Origin: Planctomycetota bacterium
GTDB taxonomy: Bacteria > Planctomycetota > MHYJ01 > JACPRB01
NCBI GenBank assembly: GCA_016209705.1
Contig: JACQVR010000017.1
Coordinates: 1-44,034 of the forward strand
DNA length: 44,034 nt
Direction: 5' to 3'
Part shown: positions 24,653 to 33,657 of the stretch, piece after piece
Numbering within the stretch: position 1 is the first letter of the stretch
Layout of the letters: every line of letters starts with the position of its first letter
Notes under the pieces: generated by a model
Database searches by the model: none
Told to the model about the DNA's origin: nothing
What the model saw: the letters and a program-made list of their open reading frames with translations, nothing else
Made by a program: the position numbers and the translations under genes

Positions 24653-26620
24653 ATGAGGCCCCACACGCCGATCAATTCCAACTGGAGCCGGCATCTCCAT
24701 CCCGTTCGAGGGATGTTTTCGCTGACGCTGTTTGGCGTGTTGATCGGCAACGGTCTCACTGCTCATGGAAGATCGCATATCCACCATGCGGCGACGAGCC
24801 GGAACGACGTGCGTGGCGTTTATCTTCCCGGGGGAGCGGTCGCGCGACTCGGTACGGTGCGGGGGAGCATGGCGGGTCTGATTTCTTGTGTGTCCCTGAG
24901 TCCGGACGGAAAGTACGCGCTGTCGGGAGGCATGGACAAGACTCTTGTACTGTGGGACGTGGAAACCGGCAAACGCCTGCGGTCGTTCGAGGGGCATACC
25001 CAGGGCGTGTGGTCCGTCGCGTTCAGTCCGGACGGGAAGCAGGCGCTGTCGGGAAGCCTCGATACGACGCTCGCGTTGTGGGACGTGAAGACCGGCAAGC
25101 GCCTGCGGTCGTTCGAGGGACATACCCAGGGGGTGTGGTCCGTCGCGTTCAGCCCGGACGGGAAATATGTGCTGTCGGGAAGCGTCGACATGACGCTCGC
25201 GTTGTGGAACGTGAAGACCGGCAAGCGCCTGCGCGCGTTCAAGGGACATACCGGCGCCGTGACTTCGGTCGCGTTCAGTTCGGATGGGAAGCACGCGCTT
25301 TCAGGAAGCGGGGATCGGACCCTGGCGTTGTGGGAGGTGAAGACCGCCAAGTGCCTGCGCACGTTCGAGGGACATGCCCAAGGCGTGTCATCCGTCGCGT
25401 TCAGCCCGGACGGCAAGCAGGCGCTGTCGGGAAGCGTGGATAGGACCTTGGCGCTGTGGGAGGTGGGGTCCGGCAAGCGCCTGCGCGCGCTCGAGGGACA
25501 CGCCGAGCGCGTGACGTGCGTCGCGTTCAGCCGCAATGGCAAGCAGGCGCTGTCGGGTAGTGGCGATATGACCTTGGGACTGTGGGACGTGAAGACCGGC
25601 AAGCGCCTGCGCACGTTCGGGGGACATGCCCAGTACGTCACGTCGGTGACGTTCAGTCCGGACGGGAAGTACGCGCTGTCGGGAAGCGCGGACACGACGC
25701 TCGCGCTGTGGGAGGTGGAGACCGGCAGGCGCCTGCGCACGTTCGAGGGACATGCCGGCGCCGTGTTGTCCGTTGCGTTCAGTCCGGATGGGAAGCATGC
25801 GCTGTCGGGAAGCGGGGACACGACCGTGACGCTGTGGGAAGTGGAGGTCGGCAAGCGCTTGCGCGCTTTCGAGGGACATATCGGTACCGTTTTGTCCGTC
25901 GCATTCAGTCCCGATGGGAAACGGGCGCTGTCGGGAAGCGGGGATATGACCCTGGCGCTATGGGAGGTGGAGACCGGCAAGCGCTTGCGCGCGTTCGAGG
26001 GGCATGCCGAGTACGTCACGTCGGTGGCGTTCAGTCCGGACGGGAAGCATGCGCTGTCGGGAAGCGGGGATACGACCGTGGCGTTATGGGAGGTGGAGAC
26101 CGGCAAGCGTCTGCGCGCGTTCGAAGGACATACCGGCGCCGTGTTGTCTGTCGCGTTCAGTCCCGACGGTAGGTATGCGTTGTCGGGAAGCAGCGACAAG
26201 ACGCTGGCGCTGTGGGACCTGGAGACCGGCAAGCGCCTGCGGGCGTTCGAGGGGCATGCCGGCGCCATTTTGTCCGTCGCGTTCGGTCCGGACGGGAGGT
26301 ATGCGCTGTCGGGAAGCTACGACACGACGCTGGCGCTGTGGGACGTGGAGACCGGCACGCGCCTGCGGGCGTTCGAGGGCCATGCCGGCGCCATTTTGTC
26401 CGTCGCGTTCAGTCCGGACGGGAAGCAGGCGCTGTCGGGAAGCGACGACAAGACCCTTCGGATGTGGGAGGCGGGGACCGGGAAGCCCGTGCGCACGTTC
26501 GAGGGACATACCGGCGCCGTGATGTCCGTCGCGTTCAGCCCCAACGGCCGCAAGATCATATCAGGGTCTGCCGAGGCTACGGCGCCGTCGCTTCTGAATC
26601 TCCGGATAGACCCCGTGTAG
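24653..26620 (+). CDS. Exported WD40 protein with 14 repeats, paralogue of the gene at 967
   Basis: A 655-residue protein from ATG 24653 (AGGGAGG 7 nt upstream). It has an N-terminal hydrophobic segment (MFSLTLFGVLIGNGLTAHG), the same LPGGAVARLGTVRG linker as the first WD40 protein, and 14 repeats of about 42 residues. The last repeat deviates: after KIISGSAEATA the expected LIW strand is replaced by PSLLNLRIDPV, suggesting the 3' end was changed by a frameshift or a junction. Predicted to form two seven-bladed propellers outside the cytoplasm. No catalytic domain. The two paralogues are in direct orientation about 22 kb apart, flanking the trp and N-methylglutamate operons. Confidence 0.85.
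   Translation: MRPHTPINSNWSRHLHPVRGMFSLTLFGVLIGNGLTAHGRSHIHHAATSRNDVRGVYLPGGAVARLGTVRGSMAGLISCVSLSPDGKYALSGGMDKTLVLWDVETGKRLRSFEGHTQGVWSVAFSPDGKQALSGSLDTTLALWDVKTGKRLRSFEGHTQGVWSVAFSPDGKYVLSGSVDMTLALWNVKTGKRLRAFKGHTGAVTSVAFSSDGKHALSGSGDRTLALWEVKTAKCLRTFEGHAQGVSSVAFSPDGKQALSGSVDRTLALWEVGSGKRLRALEGHAERVTCVAFSRNGKQALSGSGDMTLGLWDVKTGKRLRTFGGHAQYVTSVTFSPDGKYALSGSADTTLALWEVETGRRLRTFEGHAGAVLSVAFSPDGKHALSGSGDTTVTLWEVEVGKRLRAFEGHIGTVLSVAFSPDGKRALSGSGDMTLALWEVETGKRLRAFEGHAEYVTSVAFSPDGKHALSGSGDTTVALWEVETGKRLRAFEGHTGAVLSVAFSPDGRYALSGSSDKTLALWDLETGKRLRAFEGHAGAILSVAFGPDGRYALSGSYDTTLALWDVETGTRLRAFEGHAGAILSVAFSPDGKQALSGSDDKTLRMWEAGTGKPVRTFEGHTGAVMSVAFSPNGRKIISGSAEATAPSLLNLRIDPV
24869..26573 (+). repeat. Tandem ~126-bp repeats encoding WD40 blades
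   Basis: Fourteen units with high DNA identity between neighbours (for example 25800-26110). The unit DNA is also similar to the array at 1141-2892, so the two arrays form long direct repeats able to recombine. The 126-bp unit length and coding nature exclude a CRISPR array. Confidence 0.9.
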
Positions 26621-26805
26621 CTGTTCCCGCGCGCGGCCGATGGAGAGGCGTCCGTTGACCCGGACCGCGGCCACGTTTCGTTCGCGTTCCCACGCGACAC
26701 GACGCGGACGGCGAGAGCAGCGGTTGGAGCCGATGCCGCCCATCGCATCGATGCGTGGTGCCGTATGCAGCAAGTTCGGCACCGTCATCCTGACGTGGCT
26801 TCTCC

Positions 26806-29562
26806 TCATTCTTTTTTTGGTCCGCGGTTGTTGAAGTCTCCCGCCTTCACGATCGTCATCTTTGAGAGATCGAGGTGGCGCTTGACCGCTTCGTGAATCT
26901 GCGACGGGGTGAGCGCTTCGAGTTTCTTCTCGAATTCCGCGTCCCAGGAGAGCGTTCTGCCCAAGAAGAGGTAACTTTCGAGTGTTCGGCAAAGAGTCGA
27001 GTCCTGCGAGCGTCCGAGCTGTCGGCTTTGGAGCCAACCCGACTTCGCCTCCGCTACCTCCCGCACCGTGAACCCCTCGTTGAAAACCTTCTCGAGTTCC
27101 TCTCGGAACGCGGCCTCGATCTTCGTCCCGTTCTCGGGAGCGTAGATCGCATACGCCAAGAACGCGCCTGTTTCGTCGAGTGAACCGGCCGAGAGCTGCG
27201 ATCCGACTCCGTAACTCAACCCTTCCTTCTGGCGGATGCGTGTCGCCAGCCGGGAGTTGAGGAATCCGCCGCCGAGCATGAAATTTCCGAGGACCAGCGC
27301 GGGGTAATCGGGGTGATCGTCGCGGAGCCGAATCGAATGCCCCGCGATAAAGAACGCGTTCGCTTTATCCGGGGTCTCGATCGACCGGTGCGCCGCCTCG
27401 ACGTGGTGAAAGAGCTGCGGCACGCGCCGGAACGGCATGGGGCTCTTCCACTCGCCGAAGAGCTTTGCCGTGAGCTCTGTAATCTCCCTCTCATCGAAGT
27501 CGCCGACAAGCGCGAGATTCGCGTTCGAAGCGCCGTAAAATGCGCGATGGAAGTTCTTCACCTCATCGAGCTTAACCGAGCGCAGTTCTTCAATGCTCTC
27601 ATCGACGGTCGCGATGTAACGGACGTCGCCCTTGGGATAGGGATTCAGGTGGCGCCGGAAAGCGAGTCTTCCGAGGAAGCTCGGCTCGCTCTTACGGTCC
27701 TCGATCCTGGCGAGCCGCTCCTGCCGGAGCGCTTTGAATTCCTTTTCCGGAAACGCCGGATCGCGCAGCACCTCGCAGAGGAGCGCCAGCACGGCGGGGA
27801 GATGTTTCCGTACCGTCTCAACCGAAACGGTCAGTTCCGGCGCGCCGCCGCCAACGTAGACGCGCGCCTTCAAGGTGTCGAATTCGTCCTTGATCTGCTG
27901 GCGCGTGCGCCTGGAGGTGCCGCGCATCAGCATCGCCGCGGCGACATCGGCGATCGTCGCCTGGTTCATCAGCGACTGCTCGCCCCCGAAGCGCAACGTC
28001 ATGGTGGCGACGACCGTGTCCCCGCGCGTCTCCTTCGACAGCAGCGCGACTTTCGCGCCGTTCGGCAGATCGATCCGTCGGGTGCGCGACTCGATGTTCC
28101 CCGGCGACGGATCGAACGCTTCTCCTCGCGCGAGCTCCGGATCGCCCCGATAGCCCCTCACGAGTTCGGCGACGACCGGCGCCGTCGGGATTTCGGCGCG
28201 GTCGGGCGACGGGGTCGGGATAAAGAGCCCCACGGTCCGGTTGGATGGTTTTAGGTACGCCGCCGCGACACGCTTGAGGTCGTTCGCCGTCACGTTGCGA
28301 ATGCGATCGCGATGAAGGAAGAACAGGCGCCAGTCGCCCGCCGCGATCCACTCGCTCAGGCGCAGGCCGAGACGGTCGCTCTGATGGAGCGTCCATTCGA
28401 TGTTTTTGAGAAGCGTCGTCTTGGCGCGCTCCACCTCTTCGTCCGTCGCCGCTTTCGCCGCGAACGTCTCGATGGTCTCCACGAGCGCGGCGCGCGCGGC
28501 GTGAAGCGGCGACTCGTGTCGGACTTCGGCGCGAAAGATGGCGAAGCCCGGCTCGCGCAGCGCGTAAAACGTGCCGTTGACCGCCGCCGCTTTCTTCGCC
28601 TCGACCAGCGCCCGGTAGAGTCTCCCCGAGGGGCTCGAGCTCAGGACTTCGGTGAGGACGTCGATCGCGCCGGCATCGGAGTGCGAGGCTGCAGGCATGT
28701 GGTACATGCAGTGAACGAGCTGAACGTCGCCGCTCCGGCGCACGATGACTTCGCGCTCGCCGTCTTGCGTCGGCTCGACCGTGTACGGTGTCACGATATC
28801 GCGCGCCGGCTTTGGAATCGGCGCGAAGTACTTGGTGGCAAGCGCGAGCGTCTTCGCCTCGTCGATGTGGCCGGTGATGACGAGCACGGCATGGTCGGGC
28901 TGGTAGTACTTCTTATAGAACGCCTGTAGGCGGTCGATCGGCACGCCTTCGATGTCGGACCGCGCACCGATCGTCGTGTTCCCGTAGTTGTGCCAGAGGT
29001 ACGCGGTGGCCATCGTTCGTTCTTCGAGCACCGCCCCGGGAGAATTCTCACCCATCTCGAACTCATTGCGGACCACGGTCATCTCGCTGTCGAGATCCTT
29101 CTGCGCGATGAACGAGTTGACCATCCGGTCGGCCTCCAGATCGAGGGCCCAATTCAGGTTCTCGTCCGTGGCCGAGAAGGTCTCAAAGTAGTTCGTCCGA
29201 TCCCACCACGTCGATCCATTCGGGCGCGCCCCGTGCGAGGTCAGTTCCTGAGGGATGTTCGGATGCCTCGGCGTCCCTTTGAAGACGAGATGCTCAAGCA
29301 AATGGGCCATTCCGGTTTCACCGTAGTTCTCGTGCTTCGAGCCGACGAGATAGGTGATGTTGACGGTGATCGTCGGCTTCGAAAGGTCGGGAAAGAGGAG
29401 GATGCGCAGGCCGTTGGCGAGGCGGTACTCGGTGATTCCCTCGACTGAGGCGACCTTCTGGACTCCCTTCGGCAACGAAGGAGAGTCCGTCTGCGCGAAG
29501 GCGGGGAGGGCCGACAGAAAGAGCAGTGCTCCGATGAACGGACGGCATGTTCCGTGTCGCAT
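26806..29562 (-). CDS. M16-family zinc metalloprotease (two tandem M16 modules), exported
   Basis: A 918-residue pitrilysin-like protein. A signal peptide (about residues 1-23, ending ALPAFAQ) precedes the first M16 module, whose inverted zinc motif HLLEH is at residues 87-91, with the downstream acidic cluster NEFEMGE for the third ligand. The C-terminal half repeats the fold (YPALVLGNFMLGGGFLNSRLATRIRQKEGLSYGVGS is the R/Y motif that closes over substrate) without HxxEH, as is usual for the second module. These proteases degrade peptides in the periplasm. Start 29562 gives the best signal peptide; an upstream ATG near 29604 with GGGGGG before it is also possible. Confidence 0.88.
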   Translation of the reverse strand: MRHGTCRPFIGALLFLSALPAFAQTDSPSLPKGVQKVASVEGITEYRLANGLRILLFPDLSKPTITVNITYLVGSKHENYGETGMAHLLEHLVFKGTPRHPNIPQELTSHGARPNGSTWWDRTNYFETFSATDENLNWALDLEADRMVNSFIAQKDLDSEMTVVRNEFEMGENSPGAVLEERTMATAYLWHNYGNTTIGARSDIEGVPIDRLQAFYKKYYQPDHAVLVITGHIDEAKTLALATKYFAPIPKPARDIVTPYTVEPTQDGEREVIVRRSGDVQLVHCMYHMPAASHSDAGAIDVLTEVLSSSPSGRLYRALVEAKKAAAVNGTFYALREPGFAIFRAEVRHESPLHAARAALVETIETFAAKAATDEEVERAKTTLLKNIEWTLHQSDRLGLRLSEWIAAGDWRLFFLHRDRIRNVTANDLKRVAAAYLKPSNRTVGLFIPTPSPDRAEIPTAPVVAELVRGYRGDPELARGEAFDPSPGNIESRTRRIDLPNGAKVALLSKETRGDTVVATMTLRFGGEQSLMNQATIADVAAAMLMRGTSRRTRQQIKDEFDTLKARVYVGGGAPELTVSVETVRKHLPAVLALLCEVLRDPAFPEKEFKALRQERLARIEDRKSEPSFLGRLAFRRHLNPYPKGDVRYIATVDESIEELRSVKLDEVKNFHRAFYGASNANLALVGDFDEREITELTAKLFGEWKSPMPFRRVPQLFHHVEAAHRSIETPDKANAFFIAGHSIRLRDDHPDYPALVLGNFMLGGGFLNSRLATRIRQKEGLSYGVGSQLSAGSLDETGAFLAYAIYAPENGTKIEAAFREELEKVFNEGFTVREVAEAKSGWLQSRQLGRSQDSTLCRTLESYLFLGRTLSWDAEFEKKLEALTPSQIHEAVKRHLDLSKMTIVKAGDFNNRGPKKE

Positions 29563-29962
29563 GGTCTTGGTCCTTGAAAGTCGACCGATTCGGTTATCTC
29601 GCATCATGATTCCCCCCACCATATATATGGAACGAGTGCCATCCATATTTGCAGATTCCGGTTCCGAAAACCGGTTCCCACTGCTGACTCCGATGATTCC
29701 GGCCCCGGTCTTTACGGAAATTGTGACCTCACCCCAAGGATTAGGGTGAGTGTCTCGCCGCGTAAGTCACCGACGCGTCATGTCGCTCGTCTCGTTGAGG
29801 GTCCCTTCCCCATTCGCGGATCGCCATCAACCCGTCGGCAAAGTTCTGCGCCGGCGACCGCAAGAAGTTTCCTCGACGCGAACCAAGGACTGATCTCGAG
29901 ATTTTCAGACGCCGGGCGCCATGTACGACCACCGCCTGCCGTATCACCTTGGGAGGTGCGCC
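29563..29962. other. Intergenic region between divergent protease genes
   Basis: About 400 nt without a convincing gene. It contains CCGGTT/AACCGG (29658-29663, 29669-29674) with a second CCGGTTCC copy at 29671-29678, and a CTCACCC/GGGTGAG hairpin (29728-29734, 29744-29750). Presumably it holds the divergent promoters of the M16 and PDZ-metalloprotease genes; no -35/-10 pair is convincing. Confidence 0.4.
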
Positions 29963-31390
29963 ATGATCCGAACGCTCGCCATCTGGCTGTTGCTTGTGTC
30001 CGCCGCGTTCGCGCAGGCGGACGTGCGCCGGAGCAAACCCGGCTGGGCCGATCTCGGAGTGCGCCTGGACGATCCGGCGGCCGAGGAGTTCGTCGGAACA
30101 CGAATCGTCGAGGTCGCGGATGAATCGGCCGCGCACAAGGCCGGTTTGAAGGCCGGCGATCTCATTACGCGCTTCGATGGGCGCGGCGCGCCCACGGCCG
30201 AAGACGTCATGGCGGCGCTCTGGGCGATGGACCTGGACCGGACGGTGAAGCTCCAGATCCGCCGCGGCGAGGAAGCGCTCGAAATCGAGGTCCGGACGGA
30301 GCGGCTCGACGGCCAAAAGGTGGCGGGCAACAACAACAAGGTGCACCACCCTCCGGCGATCCGCGGCGTGCCGGTTCGCGGGGAGAAGCTGGGCGACGGC
30401 GCCGCGCATCCGGCCGTCTACGCGTTCGATCTGTCGATTTCGTTCGCCTGGGACCTGACGTCCCAGGAACTCGCGCAGGCGAAGTCCATGATCGAGGAAG
30501 CGGCCCGCATCTGGTTCGACGCCACCGAGGGTCAGATGTTTTGGCGCCGCGTCGTGGTGTTCACCAACAAGGAAGCCTGGGAGCGCGCGCACTACCGCGT
30601 TCGCAAGGGCCGCGGAGGCTACTCCGGTGTCGAGCACGTAACGCCCGGCGGACAGTGCGGGTTGACGTTTTCGAGGCTCGACCGCACGGCGGCGTGGGTT
30701 TTCGTGCACGAAGCGGGGCACATGCAACTCGGTTCGGGCGACGAGTATCCGTACGGCGGCCGCGGCAAGACGTGCAAATGTTTGATGGGCGGCGGCCGCG
30801 CCGTGGAGCTGTGCGTCAAGGACGGACATGACTACGCCCAGAAGGAATCCTGCTGGGACAACGCGAAGCGCTGGTATCCGCGCCTCGTCCCGATCGCGGA
30901 GACGGCCAAGGGACCCGAGCTCAAGCGACTGCCCGAGATCGTGGTCCATACGCGCGACGCGCTGGAAGAGCGCATCATGAAGGAAATCGACGAGATGCTG
31001 AAGGAGCTGCGCGAGGATCTGGCGAAGGTCGTGCGGCGGGCGCTGGAGGAGAAGTACGGCAAGAAGGATTCGGAGGAGCCGCCGAAGCGCGGATACCTCG
31101 GCGTCGGCGTCGGCGAGCTGGATGAGGAAGACGAGGCCGCGCTCAAGAAGGCGGGCTATTCGGGAGGCGTCAAGGTGACCGTGCAGGAGGGACGCGCCGC
31201 GGAAGCCGCGGGCATGAAGGACGACGACATCATCGTCGAATTCGAAGGAACGAAGGTAACGGACGTCTCGGAGCTGGCGCCGCTCGTGCAGGATCATGGC
31301 GCGGAACGGGAGGCCCGCGTGACGATCCTTCGGGACGGCAAAAAGGAGGAGCTCAAGGTCAAGCTCGGGGTCCATCCGGAAGACGAGTAG
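29963..31390 (+). CDS. Exported HExxH metalloprotease-like protein flanked by two PDZ domains
   Basis: A 475-residue protein; ATG 29963 lies 6 nt after GGGAGG, with signal peptide MIRTLAIWLLLVSAAFAQ. N-terminal PDZ domain (about residues 28-112: GVRLDD ... HKAGLKAGDLITRFDGRG). The central domain carries HEAGHMQLGSGDEY at residues 249-262, a HExxH zinc motif with downstream DEY as in M64-like/IgA-protease-related peptidases. Several Cys follow (KTCKCLMGGG, SCWDNAKRW). A helical region leads to a C-terminal PDZ domain (about 372-470: GYLGVGVG ... AEAAGMKDDDIIVEFEG). The third zinc ligand is not certain. Likely a secreted or periplasmic protease; substrate unknown. Confidence 0.78.
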   Translation: MIRTLAIWLLLVSAAFAQADVRRSKPGWADLGVRLDDPAAEEFVGTRIVEVADESAAHKAGLKAGDLITRFDGRGAPTAEDVMAALWAMDLDRTVKLQIRRGEEALEIEVRTERLDGQKVAGNNNKVHHPPAIRGVPVRGEKLGDGAAHPAVYAFDLSISFAWDLTSQELAQAKSMIEEAARIWFDATEGQMFWRRVVVFTNKEAWERAHYRVRKGRGGYSGVEHVTPGGQCGLTFSRLDRTAAWVFVHEAGHMQLGSGDEYPYGGRGKTCKCLMGGGRAVELCVKDGHDYAQKESCWDNAKRWYPRLVPIAETAKGPELKRLPEIVVHTRDALEERIMKEIDEMLKELREDLAKVVRRALEEKYGKKDSEEPPKRGYLGVGVGELDEEDEAALKKAGYSGGVKVTVQEGRAAEAAGMKDDDIIVEFEGTKVTDVSELAPLVQDHGAEREARVTILRDGKKEELKVKLGVHPEDE

Positions 31391-31520
31391 TCGCGCCCAT
31401 GAGAGCAGGGGCATGCGGAGTGAAGGATGTCCCGGCAAAGCTTGAGGAATGGGGCCCCGAACAAAGCCGGTAGTTCTATCTTCGGGAAGGGGCCGGAAAC
31501 AAGTTCGGCGTGGGACCTGG

Positions 31521-31690
31521 TCATATCTTTTCGCCTAAAGCCTGCCGCTCGATCCACGCTTTCAGCGCGACGAGGTCCGCGGACATCGTCTTGCGCATGA
31601 TGCGGCCGATAAGCGGGCGCAGGATGCGGGGACAAAAGGGCAACCATTCCTTGTCTTGCCCGCTGACGCGCGCTACGCTCGACGCCCTAA
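31521..31690 (-). pseudogene. Remnant of an SRPBCC-like or related protein (C-terminal end)
   Basis: The minus-strand frame reads ...DKEWLPFCPRILRPLIGR, then IMRKTMSADLVALKAWIER and QALGEKI with a stop at 31521. The final amphipathic helix (RPLIGRIMRKTMSADLVALKAWIE) is the kind seen at the end of SRPBCC/polyketide-cyclase-like proteins. Nothing upstream continues the fold, because the DinB gene begins on the other strand at 31710. This is a weak call. Confidence 0.3.
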
Positions 31691-31709
31691 AGATCGAAAG
31701 TGCGTTGCC

Positions 31710-32180
31710 ATGAATAAGACCCTCGCCTCACTCCGGCGTAGCATGGTGGCCATTCTCCGCGCGTTTGACTGGGACGCACGAACGTTGGCCCGCACATACG
31801 GGCCTGGGAAATGGACGGCCAAGGAGATCCTGGGACACCTCACGGACTGCGAACTCGTTTCGCTCATGCGGCTGAAGTTCCTCCTTGCCGCGGACCAGCC
31901 GGCGGTTCCGCCCATGGACCAGAACGACTGGGCGAAGCGGTTCGCGTACCGGAAACAAAACCTCAAGCTGATGAAGGAGTCGTTTCGCGCGCTGAGAGCG
32001 AACCTGATTGCGCTGATGAAATCGGCGACGCCGCAAGATCTGGCGAGGCGCGGCATGCACCCGGAGGTTCCCCACTACACGGTTCGGTGGCTGATTGAAG
32101 ACACGGCGAAGCACAACGTGCACCACCTGGAGCAGCTCGCGGCGATCAAGGCGGGCCGGACCTGGAACTCACCAGGCTAG
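31710..32180 (+). CDS. DinB-superfamily protein
   Basis: A 156-residue four-helix-bundle protein of the DinB/YfiT type. Motifs: GPGKWTAKEILGHLTDCELVSLMRLKFLL near the N-terminus (first metal His in GHL) and DTAKHNVHHLEQLAAIKAG at the C-terminus (second and third His). These three His form the metal site of the family. Members act as thiol S-transferases (bacillithiol, mycothiol or glutathione partners) or have unknown roles. The start 31710 has only a weak SD. It is transcribed ahead of the selenocysteine thioredoxin-like gene with 225 nt between. Confidence 0.8.
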   Translation: MNKTLASLRRSMVAILRAFDWDARTLARTYGPGKWTAKEILGHLTDCELVSLMRLKFLLAADQPAVPPMDQNDWAKRFAYRKQNLKLMKESFRALRANLIALMKSATPQDLARRGMHPEVPHYTVRWLIEDTAKHNVHHLEQLAAIKAGRTWNSPG

Positions 32181-32405
32181 ACTCCAAGGCCGCGGCGCTG
32201 GCCCTGAATCAACGGCTCGTCACCGCATGGAGCCAAGAGGGCTCCAGAGCACGTAATCGGCAAGCGGCTCCTTGGTTCGAGCGATGCCCTTCGATGGGTG
32301 CGCTCGTAAGGGATGCATGCACGGGCGCGGAATATTTGGATCCGGCTGAGTGTTTTGAACGTACTAAAGTATAGAAAACGGGAACCTGATTTAGGGAGGC
32401 CGGCG

Positions 32406-33203
32406 ATGGCAAGAAAACTGGCAGTTGGGGCGCTGTGGATTTGCCTTGCCGCGAGTGTCGCGGCGGCTCAGGACAAAGGAGGGAAGATCCCTTGGAAGCA
32501 TGACCCCCAAGCGAACATGGCGGAGGCGAAAGGAAAGGGCCTTGCCATGATGCTCTACTTCACCAGCGACGGCTGACCTCCGTGCGGCATGCTAGAACGC
32601 GGTGCGTTCTCCGATGACAAGGTGGTGGAGGCCACGAAGGGACTGATGCCGATCCTGGTCGATTGCGACTGGGGCCGGAAGAACAAGGACATTAGCGGCA
32701 AGTACGGCGTCCGCGGTTATCCGACCGTCGTGTTCACCGACCCCGAAGGAGGAGAGGTGGCCCGCATGACAGCGAGGGACGCCGAGTCGCTGGCCAAACA
32801 GATCTCCGAGATGGCCGCCAAGCACAGTCGGAGCGTTCCCTGGGTGGAGTCGCTGGAGGCGGCCCTCGAAACCGCGAAGAAGGAATCGAAGCCGCTCGCG
32901 ATTTTCTTCTGCGACGGAAAGAAGGATGCGGAGGAGACCGAGGCCTCGCTGGCGGCCGATCCCGTTCGGAGCCTGCATGAGAAGCTGGTGTTCATCAAGC
33001 ACGAGATCACAAAGGACTGTGAAACGTGCAAGGCCTACCGCATCACCTGGGGCTCGAACCTGATCATCGTCGATCCGAGCACGGAGGACATCGCCAAGGC
33101 CCTAATTTCCAAGATCACGGGGGGCAAGAGTCCGAAGGCGCTCAAGAGCGCGCTGGATGCGGCGCTGAAGAAGTGGGACAAGAAGACGGAGGGCAAGAAG
33201 TAA
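32406..33203 (+). CDS. Exported thioredoxin-like selenoprotein, Sec57 (U-P-P-C), in-frame TGA at 32574-32576
   Basis: ATG 32406 follows AGGGAGG by 6 nt. The frame runs 56 codons to TGA and continues open to 33203, giving 265 residues. A signal peptide (MARKLAVGALWICLAASVAAA) precedes a thioredoxin-like domain in which the TGA stands exactly in place of the first Cys of CxxC: MLYFTSDG-U-PPC-GMLE. The downstream part has the expected VKV..YGVRGYPTVVF-type strand with cis-Pro106. A second, degenerate thioredoxin-like half follows (KPLAIFFCDGKKDAEETE ... CETCKAY ... NLIIVDPS). With U-x-x-C retained, the protein is expected to be a thiol:disulfide or peroxide-type redox enzyme outside the cytoplasm. 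A good SECIS-like hairpin follows. Confidence 0.88.
32594..32610 (+). promoter_or_regulatory. Putative bacterial SECIS hairpin for Sec57
   Basis: Perfect 7-bp stem AGAACGC (32594-32600) with GCGTTCT (32604-32610) and loop GGU. The loop starts 24 nt after the UGA and has G in its first position, matching the bacterial SECIS rule. It lies within the coding sequence, as bacterial SECIS elements must. Confidence 0.75.
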
Positions 33204-33657
33204 CGACAGGTTGATCCACGAGCCGAAGAACCAACTTGACGAAAAGGGTAATGGGCTGAGGAAGGAGCGCGTTCTGCGTGGTCTTCCCGGGCGGACCACC
33301 GTGCCCTACCTCAGCCCTACCCGCGTGCCCCTGAACCTCGCCTCGACGACCCTAGCGCCCTTGCGGTTCGTTCCTGTTCACCGCGCCTCGTGATGGCCAG
33401 CTTCATCTTGATAGACGCCGCACCTCCATGACCGCTCCGCCGTAGCCTCGGGTCGTTCATCAGCCGCCCCGCGCGCTTCGTCATCGCCGCGGCGCGCATC
33501 CTTCGCTTCGCGGCCGAGCCTTCTTTGCGAGCGTGCGGATTTTTTTCCGAAAACACCCTGAGATTCCAGGGGGATCGTCATTAAATCAATGTCGGCGCTG
33601 GAAGAGTCCGCTCCGGCGCTTTCAACGACGCGAGAGACCTCGTAGCCGGAGGAAGGG
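33204..33657. other. Intergenic region without recognised gene
   Basis: About 450 nt between the selenoprotein and the discoidin-like gene. A minus-strand frame across 33317-33556 is Arg/Ala-rich and resembles nothing known. I see no terminator with a T-tract and no RNA gene. Confidence 0.4.

Noticed and set aside
26640..26834. 64-codon plus-strand ORF with a hydrophobic end
   Set aside because: Overlaps the 3' end of the M16 gene on the other strand, lacks an SD, and its front part is Arg-rich with no family resemblance.
33317..33556. Minus-strand basic ORF in the 33204-33657 gap
   Set aside because: Arg/Ala-rich without family resemblance or start signal.
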